This document shows, in pieces, positions 26,675 through 38,330 of a stretch of 64,000 bases of DNA (within the stretch, counting starts at the first letter, position 1; each line of letters starts with the position of its first letter). Source of the DNA: Sanghuangporus weigelae (lineage: Eukaryota > Basidiomycota > Agaricomycetes > Hymenochaetales > Hymenochaetaceae); the NCBI GenBank assembly GCA_033182465.1, contig CP137328.1, forward strand, positions 1,674,001-1,738,000, given 5' to 3'. The notes under the pieces were generated by a model. That model saw nothing but the letters and a program-made list of their open reading frames with translations, was not told where the DNA came from and ran no database searches. The position numbers and the translations under genes were made by a program.

Positions 26675-27688
26675 ATGAAAAATTCAACATCTGAGTGAGT
26701 CTATCCGTTTCCTTAATAAAGAATCAAGGATGACCGATACTTATGACTGCTAGGCTCGTGAGGACTGCGAACTCGATGAAATGGTATGATGCGGAAACTC
26801 GGTTTCACTGTAGATTTTCGAAGACATTGCCTTTATGCGGGAGATCCGATATCACGGAGATGATAAGGTGTGGCTGCACGCAACTGCGTATGATCGTTCT
26901 AATTCTTTTTCATGGTTTACCGAATCGGTATCGGAAGCTGAGAACAAGAAGGTGATTGCTTATAACCTTTGTTTCCTTGTTTCCTATCAACGACTTCCCA
27001 GCAAGCAAAACCAGAAGTTCCCTTCTGTCTCTGGCCGGACCTCTTAGGCGATGATCAGTTTGAAGATACTGATCGTTATGAAATTGCGAGATGGTTTGGT
27101 TTCATACTCTTTATCTTTTCTTGGAGTTCTCACTCTACTGCTTCCTCTCGGAAAATGATTAAGGCAAAAATACGGATGGACGTAGCTGCAATGATAGAGT
27201 TAGCTTTTGAATTTCGTTCAAATGGGAAGCATGCTCATCGGTAACTTCGTTAGGTCTTGCTTCAAATGCTGCTTACTAATCGCTCATGAAGGTCGCATAG
27301 CGAATTGTATTTGCCTTCGTCGCCTTGGACGACTTTAGCGGATGCTGTGATGATACTTGAAATGCCGCCTGACTGGATAGAATTTTTGGCTATTCTTCCA
27401 AAGTCTTTCGTGCTCGCTTCAGAACAAGTTAATCTTGCTGTAGTCACCTTCATTTGCGAAGAAGAGGAGGTCCAGTCTCTTGTGGCATCAAGACGCATTA
27501 CTTGCTCTGCTCGGAATCAACGCCGTGCTTTGGGATTCGATGATGCTCCGGTGTTCGGGGCCACGTTAGTCGGCTCGATATTCACGCTGTACGCATCAGG
27601 AGAGTCTTTCGCGTGTCCATTTGATTGCCTCATTAGCATTCATAAATGGGAAGACCGTCCATCCTCTAGCAGCAAGTTTCAATCCTGA
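26675..27688 (+). CDS. Unrecognised spliced protein-coding gene
   Basis: Coding exons are supported by phase-consistent joins: 26814-26951 (IFEDIAFMREIRYHGDDKV onward), 27059-27098 (FEDTDRYEIARWF), 27198-27240 (LAFEFRSNGKHAHR) and 27301-27688 (ELYLPSSPWTTLADAVMI to the stop). The last exon contains the even, non-repetitive composition of a folded protein (PDWIEFLAILPKSFVLASEQ). The 5' end is unresolved: an ATG at 26675 with a GTGAGT donor is the best candidate, but its join to 26814 needs a tiny exon or a missed splice. The donor at 27099 (GTTTCA) is weak. I recognise no domain. The gene is divergent from the fusion gene's promoter at 26480, leaving under 200 bases between them. Confidence 0.45.
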
Positions 27689-28506
27689 ATGAATTTGGCA
27701 ACTTTTTGACTTGTTACATTTTCCTCCGCAAACTCTCGGACTTCACTGCTGGGAAAGTGGCGAATGTATTCGAGAAGTGGGGAAACGAGAACGGCAAACA
27801 GGAGTTCAAGGAGAAGAACCGTGCAGCATCTAAGTATCTCTAGAGATTGATGAAGCATCCGGAGTGACGGTACTCGATCCTGGAAAGCGAGTGCGTCTTG
27901 GAGATGGATGACGATATTTGTGCGTTCTCGGAAAGACTGTGATCCAGGCGGAAATCCATTGAATGAAAGGAATCTTCGTTCCCTCGAAGCGTATTTTTCC
28001 GAGCAGACCAGCTTCCATTTCCGATGAGCCTGGTTGAGCAGGGCGCCAGTTGTTACGAGTACGGGACTTTGGCATGCTTAACAGACTTTGAACTCCGCGC
28101 CACGTACTTGGATCAGTGTCCTGGAGACTCCTGGAGGGCACTCAGAAGATGCGATAGATTTGACGAAAATCTAATCTTGATTGAATGTGATATGATAGGG
28201 GGGTCCCATTGGTTGCTCGAGGAAGGGAAGGTCAAACAGGAAATACGGCCGCCGGTCGGGACTTACACAGGTACAGGCTCTTATCGCCTTTCATGTCCTT
28301 TTTCAGGTAAAGATTGAGCGCCTTGGCAGAATGTTGTCGATGGATATCAAGACTAATCGCGTACTTATCACTATCAGATAACTCCGAGTCGGGCATAATC
28401 TCACCTGACTTCCGTGTGCAACCTGTTTCATTTAAAACTTCGACACGTACCGTAATGGCCTCGCCTGCGGACCTGTACTTCTCGTTAGTAGTTGATCGTA
28501 GGAACG
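27689..28506. other. Intergenic region upstream of the oxidoreductase gene
   Basis: About 0.8 kb with short open frames in several phases but no supported exon. The minus-strand open frame 28232-28780 overlaps exons 1-3 of the plus-strand oxidoreductase and is a shadow. Confidence 0.35.
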
Positions 28507-30496
28507 ATGACGGTAAGGAATGTAATTGTGCTTGGTGGTGCCTACGCAGGTCTGTCATTGTTAAAATTGAGTGAACTCCAGTTCCGAGTGATACTCTCAT
28601 TAAGGCGCACATGCGTACCAACTCCTCGCTCACGGCCTGGGGGAAAGCTTCCGAGTTATTCTGATAGATAGGAATACGTACGTCGTGCTTTCTTACTTTC
28701 GTTGACTCAGACTCACGATATATTTCCAAGGCATGCGAACCGTACGTGCAATGTCCATCCTGCAGTTCTTTCCTTGACACAGAATAATTAGATGTCTATG
28801 CATTTGCCCGCTTTGCAGTTCTTCCTGGACATGAGCACAAATGCTGTACGTGAGGCAATGGTAGTTCATCGCTTCGCCCGTTGACGCGATAAAACAAGTC
28901 ATCCCATACAAAGGCGTCCTACAGCCAATTAAAGCGTCAGATCCAGCCCCTCCGCCATCACCTCGTCACCTCATTCTCCACGCCAAGGTCATCGGTCTAA
29001 CACCACATGAAGTTACTATAGATCGCACATTCCCTGAGCTTGGTTTCGATTCGGCAGTGATTCCATATAAGCTCGCCGTCTATGCACTTGGCAGCCACCT
29101 GCCCGCGTCGATCGACTTCTGGGGAGGGAACAGCAACGCTATTGGTGAGGAACATGTCCCCGGCAAAGATGAGGGTAAGGGAGAGAAAAAGGAGTACGAT
29201 GGGACGAAGCCGGAGGGTATCGATTGGTTTAAGCATTGTCAGGAGTATATACGTTCTGCGGACACTGTCCTTTGCGTCGGCGGCGGAGCATTGGGTATTC
29301 GTAAGCTGCGTCTGCACCAGCGTCTTGACGCAACTGACATTATCTCAGAGTTCGCGACGGATCTTAAGTCTGTTTATCCTGAGAAGCATGTTACACTTCT
29401 CCATTCACGAACCAGGCTTCTTCCGCGCTTCATGCGAGAGTTGCACACCGAAGGTTAGAACATTCATGCCCGATGCTTTGAGCACGTTTTAATGTATTTT
29501 CATAGTTTTGAAGTCTGTAGAAGACCTCGGCGTCGATTTAGTACTCGGAGAACGCTTGGACATGGCATCGACGCTTCCTGAGAATACCAAGTATAACGAA
29601 CGTGGTCAGCGCATCGTGCGGACGGAGAAAGGCCGTGAGATTGCCACGGACCTTATTGTAAACTCCATTTTGTATATCTCAAACGCCGAAGGCTGATGCC
29701 TTTTCTTATGGTGTAGCTTCTTTGCGCAGGACAACTGCCGAATACGGAACTTTTGGCTGAGATGTCTCCGGAATCGATCAACCCTAAATCGAAACTTGCA
29801 TATGTACTCCCAACAATGCAGCTTAGTGTTACACCCCCTGCCTCGGAGCTGGATAACGACATCGAGCAACACAAACTGGACGATGCACCTGCATCTCCGC
29901 CAGCGGCGGAAGCCGCATCTCCATCTTCTGCTTCCACAGCCCAGGCTAGTTCCGAAGCACCGAGACTTGACCGGCACGCACCAGTGCCTCTCAAGGTAAA
30001 GGTATCAGAGCTGCCGGACACACCATATCCGCATATATTCGTCACTGGAGATTGCGCAGACGCTTTCGGCGCCACCAAAGCCGGTCATTGCGCCTATTGG
30101 CAAGCGGAGATCGCATCCCGGAACATCATACTGTTGGCTCAAAGGGAGAACAAAACGGAGACATCGGTGACTGCTGCTGACGTCAAGTCCGAGAATAGTG
30201 AGAACAGCGAGCCAAGGAAGAATGACGTCGATTTTGAACTTGAAGCGTATACCCCTACTCCGCCTGCCATCAAAGTTTCTCTCGGTGTCGTACGTGCCAG
30301 TTTTTCATCTTGATCGAGGTCTTCTACATCGACAAGCTAACGGACGGATGCATGAATTCAGGGGCGAAGCTCTGTGTATCAAATCCATGGTATGGTAGGA
30401 CGGAAAGATGTTCCTGAGGCAGACGACCTCGACGCACCGATGGCATGGGCTTTCTTCGGTCTTTTGGATGCGCAACCGGAGGATATGTATCAGTAA
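28507..30496 (+). CDS. FAD/NAD(P)-dependent oxidoreductase (AIF/AMID-like), copy 1
   Basis: Nine exons: 28507-28549, 28605-28677, 28731-28741, 28792-28845, 28899-29300, 29349-29453, 29506-29657, 29717-30289 and 30362-30496, giving 515 aa with all phases closing. The first Rossmann motif is VIVLGGAYAG at the N-terminus (FAD) and the second is VLCVGGGALGI near residue 195 (NAD(P)H). FVTGDCADAFGATKAGH near the C-terminus is the second FAD-contacting motif. This order is that of pyridine nucleotide-disulphide reductase-fold enzymes such as AIF/AMID/FSP1, probably an NAD(P)H:quinone-type oxidoreductase. A low-complexity Ala/Ser/Pro/Glu linker (about residues 320-360) interrupts the FAD domain. No mitochondrial signal is evident. 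Exon 3 is only 11 bases. The gene is paired tail to tail with a paralogue at 31200-33197 that has the same intron positions. Confidence 0.85.
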
Positions 30497-31199
30497 TCTG
30501 GTACCTGAGCATTACTATGAATTCGCTTGTTGGTCTCCCTATCTTGTTCAGTAGTTTGGTTCGCTTCGATACGATAAATGTACGTATGCGACTATGACAT
30601 ACAGTGAAGGATTTTTTTAAAAATCTAGATTATCTTGCCAAGTGAAAATCACAGACAGTGAATCCCGCACGGACAACGCGTTTTTGTATGTAATGTTGAG
30701 ATTGATATCAAACGAGATCTTTTCCGCTCTTGCCAGTTGTACTTCACATTCAGCCTCATCTCCTCCTATCTGATAGCTTCGCGCAAACCGAATATCAGAT
30801 CAACTATTGAAATGCCCAAACAGGCTCTAACAGTGAATGTCTGCTATGCTTTATTAAAGGCTTCGGGCTGCATCGAGGAAGAAGACGGCGACGTCACAGA
30901 GAAGCGTTCATATCTGACAATCTTGTCGATACTTGGTGAAGTTTGGGAACATGGACAGCTTGCGTTCAACGGAAGCTGATCAACTTTGATTGCACTGAAG
31001 TAGTCTCTCTATGTATACCTTGACGAATAATATTAACAAAATAATTAACTGATTGTATCCCGCCAGGAATCTCGGATAATGATTAGAATTGGATGAATAT
31101 TTGAATTTTCTGCTTCGGCCAACACAAGAAAATAAGCAGACCGGCATGCAAACGGACAAGACATAGCGCGGAAGAGTCGTATACGGTACGAGGCGTAAG
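30497..31199. other. Convergent intergenic region of the oxidoreductase pair
   Basis: About 0.7 kb between the stop codons of the two mirror-image paralogues. It is AT-rich and holds no supported gene. A plus-strand open frame at 30737-30979 lacks recognisable sequence. The two halves show no obvious inverted identity, so the duplication boundary is not visible here. Confidence 0.35.
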
Positions 31200-33197
31200 T
31201 TAGTCGTACATCTCCTCTGGCTTGACGTCCTGCATACCAAAGAACGCCCAAACAAGTGGTGCATCGAGGTCGTCTGACTCCGGTGTGTCTTTCCTTCCTA
31301 CCATACCATTGAACTGGTATGCCGCGGTTCGTCCCTGCACACCATAACCAGGTCAGGAGTCAGGCGAACGGAGAAATATCAAGATGAGAAGTCACGCACG
31401 ATTCCGAGTGAAACCTTGATAGCGGGTAAACCTGGTGTGTAAGACTCTAGCTCGAGTGATTCTGATTCCTTTGGACTAGCCTCGCCATTGGCATCACCTG
31501 GCTCTGATACAAAGAGATCCTCAGATTCAGCCTCTCTCCGAGCGAGCCGAATAATATTTCTCGCAGCGACTTCAGCTTGCCAGTACGCCGTGTGTCCAGC
31601 CTTAATGGCACCGAAAGCATCCGCACAGTCTCCTACGACGAAGATATGGGGGAATGGCGTCTCTGGCAGAATCTCTAGCTCGCCTTCTTCATCAATTGCC
31701 TGAGCAGGAATCTCCGATGTAGATTCGCTTTCCAAAGTATCGGAAGTCAATGATACCTCTTGAAGGCGAAGCTGATTGAGGTCGAGTTCAGATGGAAGAG
31801 ATGAATCTTGGGCGGAAGCCGATGATGTGTCTAAATCTGAAGCAGGCGGAATAATACCCAGCTGCATTGTCGGTAGCACATACGCGAGCTTGCTCTTCGG
31901 ATCCACCGACTGTGGTGACATTTCTGCCAGTAGGTCGGTATTCGGTATCTGACCTGTGCAAAGAAGCTACGGAAGGAACGGCTCAGCTGCGGACGCCGAG
32001 ACAAATAAGGTAGTACCAACCAATATATTCGCGGCGACCTCACGACCTTTCTCTGTCCTGATGACACGTTGGCCAGATTCATTGAACTTGGCCGCTTCCG
32101 GAAGCGTAGATGAAAGGTCGAGACGTTCGCCAAGGATCAGATCGATCCGGAGGTCTTCAAGCGTTTTCAGGACTGCGAAGGAACAAGTGTAAGGTAGAGC
32201 AACACAACTGCGCAGACGCAATTGAATTTACCTTCACAATGTAAATCATATTCAAAGCGCGGAAGGAGGCGGTGCCGGGAATGAAGAAGTGTAACTTGTT
32301 TTTCAGGATAAAGTGACTTGATGTCCGTAGCGAATTCTGCGAAAGAATTCACATGAGATTATTATCGACGTAAAATATTCAAAACTTACGAATTCCAAGC
32401 GCTCCACCACCAACGCATAATATACTGTCAGCCGCGCGAATTCGGTCTTGACAGAGCTTTAACCACGTCATGGCTTCTTGCTTCGTCCCGCCATAATATT
32501 TCTGCGCCGGCTCCGCTGCGACATCAGCATCTTCGGCCTTTTCGACCTCCCGCTGGGCAACGACTGCAGCTTCTTCTGGAGACCATAAGTCTATTGGAGC
32601 AGGCAACCGGTTACCTAGCGCGTAAACTGCGTATCTGAATGGGATAACCGGCGAGTGAAACCCGAGCTCCGGGAAAGTTCGATCGATGGTGACGTCGTGC
32701 TGCGAGAAGCCGATAACCTTAGCATGGAGAACAACGTGTGGAGGTGGAGGAAGGTCGGCGCTACTGGTATATGGAGGAATGAAAATACGTTTATACGGGA
32801 CGACTGAAATGGCCTTGTTAATACACCGATGACAGGATATATGGCCAAACACGCACAAGCTTTATGCTCGTGTCCAGGAAGGACGGCAAAGCGCGGAAAA
32901 ACATAGAGATCTGCAAGTGGTTCAGGTTTGCATACAATGTAAATTGGTGGAGGTACACATACGGTTTGCGTGGCTGGCAAAAGGTCATAAGCAAATCGAT
33001 CTAGCTGATGCGAAGCAACACGTACCTATTGCGGTCTATCATAATGACCCGAAACCCGTTCCCAAGACCTTGACCAAGCAGATGAGCTGCCCGCGCACCT
33101 AATACGCAAAAGAGAGTCAATACGGTGGATCGACGCAAAGCAGCAAGAGCTGACCAGCGTATGAACCACCGAGTACGATTACATTCTGCATATCCAT
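31200..33197 (-). CDS. FAD/NAD(P)-dependent oxidoreductase (AIF/AMID-like), copy 2
   Basis: Nine exons on the minus strand: 33197-33155, 33098-33026, 32973-32963, 32910-32857, 32803-32390, 32336-32232, 32172-32021, 31966-31400 and 31334-31200, giving 517 aa. Exons 1-4, 6, 7 and 9 have exactly the lengths of copy 1 (43, 73, 11, 54, 105, 152, 135 bases); only exons 5 and 8, which hold low-complexity loops, differ. Motifs are VIVLGGSYAG (FAD), ILCVGGGALGI (NAD(P)H) and FVVGDCADAFGAIKAGH. The protein is clearly diverged from copy 1 in its linkers yet conserved in core motifs, which suggests both are functional. The exon 7 donor (GTTGGT) is non-standard. A G-rich run lies just upstream of the ATG. 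Confidence 0.87.
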
Positions 33198-33237
33198 AAG
33201 CTAGGAATCTATGAATAAAGGGAAATGAGAAAGAGAG

Positions 33238-33261
33238 GACGGAGGGAGGGAGGGAGGGGGG
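33238..33261 (+). promoter_or_regulatory. G-quadruplex-capable G-rich tract
   Basis: Five or more runs of three or more G separated by single A occur within ~24 bases, 40-65 bases upstream of the copy 2 oxidoreductase ATG, on the strand opposite to that gene's coding strand. The spacing fits an intramolecular G-quadruplex. An effect on expression is inference. Confidence 0.5.
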
Positions 33262-34498
33262 TGAGAGAAGAGCTGCACTCTGGGGAACGGAGGAGGGAGC
33301 GGAGCGGGTGAGAGATTATAAGGGAGTGTCCCGACCAAAATTATCCGGAAAGAGTTATCAGATAAGCGAGCTATGATTGGCGCTGCCCGCTTTGGTAATC
33401 ATCGCGTCACTTCACAGCACTGCACCCGCGTTTTCTTCGTGGTTGTTGCTTGGCTCGAGTTTCATGTTCTGTTCTCCGACCCAGCACGACTCGGAGTTCT
33501 TTATTGAGTGTTCCACAAGTCGTTCGACTGCAATTTTTGACTATGAAGGAACAACTGGGGAATGGACGGAGCCGGTGACCCTCGCATGGGAAGGAGAGCT
33601 TTCGAACCGATGCTCACGCTTTCCACGTTCATTTAGATTTCTCATGATACCTCGGGTGTGTGACACAGTAGCATACAACCATCCACTCGTCATTGGTGAT
33701 CCATCTCTAATTTCAGAAGAGGCCTTGGAGGCCTTGGGGGAGCCTTTGGGTCGGCATAATAGCACGGAATCGGCGCAAGGATTATCCGCAATCCGAGCCA
33801 ATGGAGCATGCACGAAAAGGGGAGAAAAGAAACTTCGATCTTATCTGATTAAATATCTGCCTAGATGGTGAAACATTATAGATCTCTTCCCGCATCTATT
33901 ATCTCAAGACCTTGACCACCTTAACGCAAGATCGCCTCACTTCAAGGTAAGTTGCCGAGCGAAGCGTTATTTTCACCCAAGGTCAGTAGTTGGCTGTTCT
34001 CCATCGTCCGATGAACAGATTTTCTCCAAAAGTCGGATTGGATACCATTTTCTGACATCTTTTAGATTCTTGTGCGGCCGCGTGAGCTCATCGTTGGAGA
34101 CCCCAATTTATAGTAACTAACATCGTCAATTTGATATGCGACAGGCATTTCCATCAGATCCATGCGTGCCTCCTTTCTCCTCATGAATAGTCTGCACGTT
34201 GGCAACATCAGTCAGGCGAGCTCATGCACCTACGAGATTGCCAGGCATATAGATGAAACATTTACGCGGGCTAGCGATGGGCGACAATAGCCTCTGTCAG
34301 TTGTTCATCTGTATCAAGACTTTATTGGTGTTGATGAAGATTTTGGTCTGGCGCGATGCCGTGAGGCTTGAATCATTGGATAAGGGACGGATACAACGGA
34401 TGATGCGCGACTCGCGGAGCGCCAGATCAATGTCGGTCACAAGGAGTTTGATTTCCTAATGGAATCATGATACATGAAGCGTTCATATAGGAGCTAAT
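33262..34498. other. Intergenic region without supported gene
   Basis: A 164-codon plus-strand open frame (33377-33871) covers the first half but shows no domain, signal or convincing composition. 33900-34498 shows nothing. Confidence 0.3.
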
Positions 34499-35640
34499 TC
34501 ATGGATTTTGAAATGAACAGAGCTTCAAATTGTCGGGACGTCTTTGAATCATTCTGCAAAGATTGCGGAGAGCGCGAACGAAGAAATTTGCACCTTGAGT
34601 GCTAAAGATGTTCTTTGACTCCGTACCCATCCAAGAACCATACTCGCGAGGATCCATCTCATCGACCCAACCCACTTCACATGACATGACGATTGAACAG
34701 CTGTGAGGGGGAATCCTACTCACAGACAGGGCGAATTCAAGTTCCAATTCTTCTTCCTCTGCGAGTGGTGACTTTCCGAAACTAATATGGATGAGCAGTG
34801 GGACCTGCATCATCGTATCTTTGCACCTCGTGTATTGGAAGTCCGATGTGTGTATTCAGGTATACAGAAAGCGTTGTAAGTTTTGAACAGGATTTGGCTA
34901 GGAGCGATGTGACGATGTATGTCAACGTCGATTGTTCTTCAACGGATGGGCGGCTGCAGAACTGAAGCTCCTCCAGAGCCAGCAAGTACGAGACAAGCTC
35001 CACCAGCTCTGAGTTGCTGAGCTGAAATAGGCGATCGTAATCGAACCGAAGAGACTCTATCTTGGAGAATTCCTGCAATGAAGCTAGGTCTCCAGACTAA
35101 CGCGATCCACCTCATGCGAGTTAGGTGTCCACGGTGCTGGTTACAAACCAAGTGAATCAAGACCTACTAGTTTCCCATATAAGTTGTCAGTGTCCTAATA
35201 TACTGAACGTAGTGGACCAAGGCCTTCCAGTACTGGGCTCAAAGCTGTCTCTTAAACTGAAGGCTGACTGACTAAGAGGAAGTCGCGTGTCAGTTGTTGA
35301 TTATGAGCACGATGGAATAAATACGAACGAATGAATTTATCTCCTGCGGTCAGAGGAGTGACACTAAAGTACTTCGGAATCCAGTTCAACCCACAAGTTT
35401 TCCGAAGCAGCATCTTTCCGCTGCTTGCACACGAGCGCGCCTCGAAACTGCGATCGAGAATCCAAGTGACTAAGTACGGGGATAAGAATCTCTCCGATCT
35501 CAGGATTCGGATCATCGGTTGAAAAGGTGAAGAACACTTCGTTTTGCTCGGTGACTTCAATCCGTGGGTATCAAAAATAGCCCGCCATCTATTCGACATC
35601 AATGCTAATGCTAGTCAAAATTCCATTCCGTTTCATATTC
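34499..35640 (-). pseudogene. Decayed F-box/leucine-rich paralogue
   Basis: Scattered minus-strand pieces match the intact F-box proteins at 36021-37824 and 56222-57951. The piece near 35050-34800 (LVSYLLALEELQFCSRPSV, with SCSKLTTLSVYLNTHIGLP) matches their CPNLRELSLYVDTHVNDP region. The piece near 34790 (FGKSPLAEEEE) matches FGTSPLAEKDIAG. Frames change several times, and no F-box exon with an open continuation is evident, although weak similarity may continue to about 35900. It is a host-gene relic of the local family. Confidence 0.6.
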
Positions 35641-36020
35641 TGGAAATGCCGGGATCTCTAAATCATATACAATCGTTACTACTGAACATCCTTATGTCAG
35701 TATCCGCCATGACAATGACGTGATAATCAATCTCCATCCATGACCATGAATGGGGAATAAGAGTGAAAAAAACGGATCCAGAAACGCAACGGGAGATTCA
35801 AGACATTCCACCGCAAGTTCAAAGGAGTGACAGTACGGAGTATAACAGTAGTGAGAGGCTGATGAACAGAAATGTAAAACCTTAGACATGCGCAGAGCAT
35901 AGTTCGTATCTGATGCGAGGAAAACACCTCGCTATGTATCCAAATTGTTAAAATCCCAGTAGTTACACAGGAAGGATATTGTGACGTACATCTTCTGTTA
36001 ACAGCTCATCCTAAGGTTCA

Positions 36021-37824
36021 TTACTGATGCACGCAGACGCTAGCACTACCCTTCCTCTCAGCGATGGCGGCTAGTCCCAAACGTCGCTGCTCCTCTAGCA
36101 TAGCAACACGCATTGAAAGGTCCTTTGCTTCCCTCTCCAAATCACGAGTACGCAATCGTTCTTGCTCGCGCGCAGTGGTGAGCATTCTCAATGCTGACGA
36201 TACCTGCTTCCACCGCGGAACAACCTCCGGTTCGATGCCAAAGCCTGCAGGGACCAGCTCATCTTCCAAAAGCCAGCTAACACCACAAAGTGTCTCGACG
36301 TTGCAAGTTCCCGGTAACAAATCACTCAAGAACAGACAGAACCCGGCAATGTCCTTTTCCGCGAGAGGGGATGTACCGAACTCTATTCGCCGTAGAGAGG
36401 GAAACCGAGAGGGATAGACTGGGTCGGTGATCGGAAGATATGGATCATTGACATGCGTATCGACATACAATGACAGTTCCCGTAGATTCGGGCAGCATTT
36501 GGCAATAATTGGCAGAATGGCCAGAGTTAACATGGGCTTTTCCTGAAGGAAGGGATCGCTGCCGAAGTGGAACACTTTCAGATCGTGCCAGTTCTCGACA
36601 AGCATTCCTAGTTCTGCATCATTCAGCTGGAATGGACGATGATAGGATATCTGGAAATCGACAAGAGTTGGGAAACCTAACAAAGGCACCAGAGTTTCAT
36701 AGGTGACGCGATCTATCTCCCAGTTCCTTTCATCCCTCGAGGAGTCTCCGCTCACTGATGATACTGAACTGAGACAAAGTTGCACGAGTCCATTCCGACT
36801 CTCCGACAGACGCGACAATAAGAGGCGCAACTGGGACGCGGACTCAAGCGTCGGGGAATGTATGAATAGCTTCTTCAACTCGGGCGCAAAGTCCATCCCC
36901 AGAAACCTTGACGCATCTTCGAAGGTCGCAGAAAACGAAAGATCAACGAGGGCGGGAAAAGAGTCATTCATGAATATCGGACGGAAATCGATGATATCGA
37001 CTGCTTTCCCGATACCGCACTTGGTTGGGTAATCGAACGTGATGGCTCGGAGAAACGGAAGCTGGGACAAAGCGACAAAGGTTGCAGAGGTAGCGAAATA
37101 CAACGAGCAACTGAACGTCTCTAGATCCATCATTGCAGGAAGTAACTTCACAACGTCTGTCTGGAGCCGAGCGATGTAGTCGACCTCAAACCCGTATAAC
37201 GCGAATTTCCTTAGTTTTGGCATACGCGCTGCGCATTCGCCAAAGAAGTCCGAAATGTATTCAGGAGTGAGTGCGGTTAACTTCGGCACCCAACGAAACT
37301 CCAGTTCTCTGACATTATGGCCAAAAAACAGTAGAGAGTGGACAAGGTTCCACCGCGATTCCGGAATGATCTTCAGACTCTTGAGATTTGGGAGGAGAGT
37401 AAGATGCGGTCTTTTCTGCGCTACTTCGGAGTAGACTTCATCATGCACGCGCCATGAGGATAAGTAATCTAACTGTAGTGTCCTAACACGGCTCGCATAT
37501 CGATCGAAAACCCTCCAATCGTCTGCCCTAATTGGTCTTTCATATTCTAAGATTCGAGAAGACTGCTTCGTGTTAGATGGTGGCAGATCAAAGAAAGGAG
37601 TATCTTACCCTGTTCCAAGGTGCGAGCAGACGGAAGAGCGGTAGTGGATCGTCCAACTTGCCCCATAGCACATCCAAGGCGACTTCTGACCACCCTTTGC
37701 ACACGAGTGCACAGCGTAGCTGGAACGATGAGCAAAGATGAGCAAAAACGAGGCGGAGAAGTTCAGGGATTTGAAGTACATGATCCATGACAGAAAGTGC
37801 GACCACAAACGACTCGACATCCAT
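36021..37824 (-). CDS. F-box/leucine-rich repeat-like protein
   Basis: Two exons: 37824-37609 and ~37562-36021, giving about 585 aa. The acceptor may instead be 3 bases earlier (CAG/AAG choice). Exon 1 encodes an F-box-like motif: LQIPELLRLVFAHL followed by LRCALVCKGWSEVALDVLW. Exon 2 has irregular leucine-rich repeats (LPNLKSLKII, LPFLRAITFDYPT, CPNLRELSLYV) and ends in a coiled-coil-like Glu/Arg-rich helix (AREQERLRTRDLEREAKD). Such proteins recruit substrates to SCF ubiquitin ligases, the F-box contacting Skp1; basidiomycetes carry large, fast-evolving sets. A start at the inner Met (37788, MDHVLQ) is also possible. It belongs to a local family with copies or fragments at 34.5, 55.7, 56.2 and 58.7 kb. 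Confidence 0.82.
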
Positions 37825-38330
37825 GTATTACGTGATTTGCAATCTTATATAACGTATCCATTAAGATTACCAGCAACTCGCGTTTTCGGCTTCGCCGAAA
37901 ACCCTGCTGGCCACCTGCCGGTCCCACACCGGCTAATCAAGTAAGACAAGCGATTTCGGACGTTGATCCCCTCTGATCTGATGCCACTCTGAAATTTTCG
38001 GTATACTGTGCTTAATACTGCGTCCTGCGGGTTAAAGATATTACTAGGTCCAGGTTTAGGTGATCGCTCATGTGACTAAGCATGATGAATGACTAAATGC
38101 CTTTATAAGCTTACATTAGCTTGATCTCGCGTGATCACTGATGACCAGTGGCAGGCCGCACGCTCGCTTCGCAGCATCTCGTTTGCCGCATGTTGTGTTG
38201 CCGTGCCTCATCGCGCACTCGCTGCCTCGCACAATGAGCACGCAATATTGTCACAACCTGCACATTTCTTCATCAATTTATTTTGTTCTTTTTTACATTT
38301 ATTATTGGAACTAATCACACACAAGCACGC
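37825..38330. other. Upstream region of F-box gene, up to transposon block
   Basis: About 0.5 kb. No gene is seen. A short palindrome, CGGCTTCGCCG, occurs at about 37887-37897. The right edge abuts LTR-type sequence starting TGTAAGATCG. Confidence 0.3.

Noticed and set aside
28232-28780. 182-codon minus-strand open frame upstream of the oxidoreductase
   Set aside because: It overlaps exons 1-3 of the plus-strand gene, whose joins reproduce the paralogue exactly, so it is a shadow.
33377-33871. 164-codon plus-strand open frame with a hydrophobic start
   Set aside because: No domain, no clear splice partner and no promoter evidence. The length is possible by chance in this base composition.
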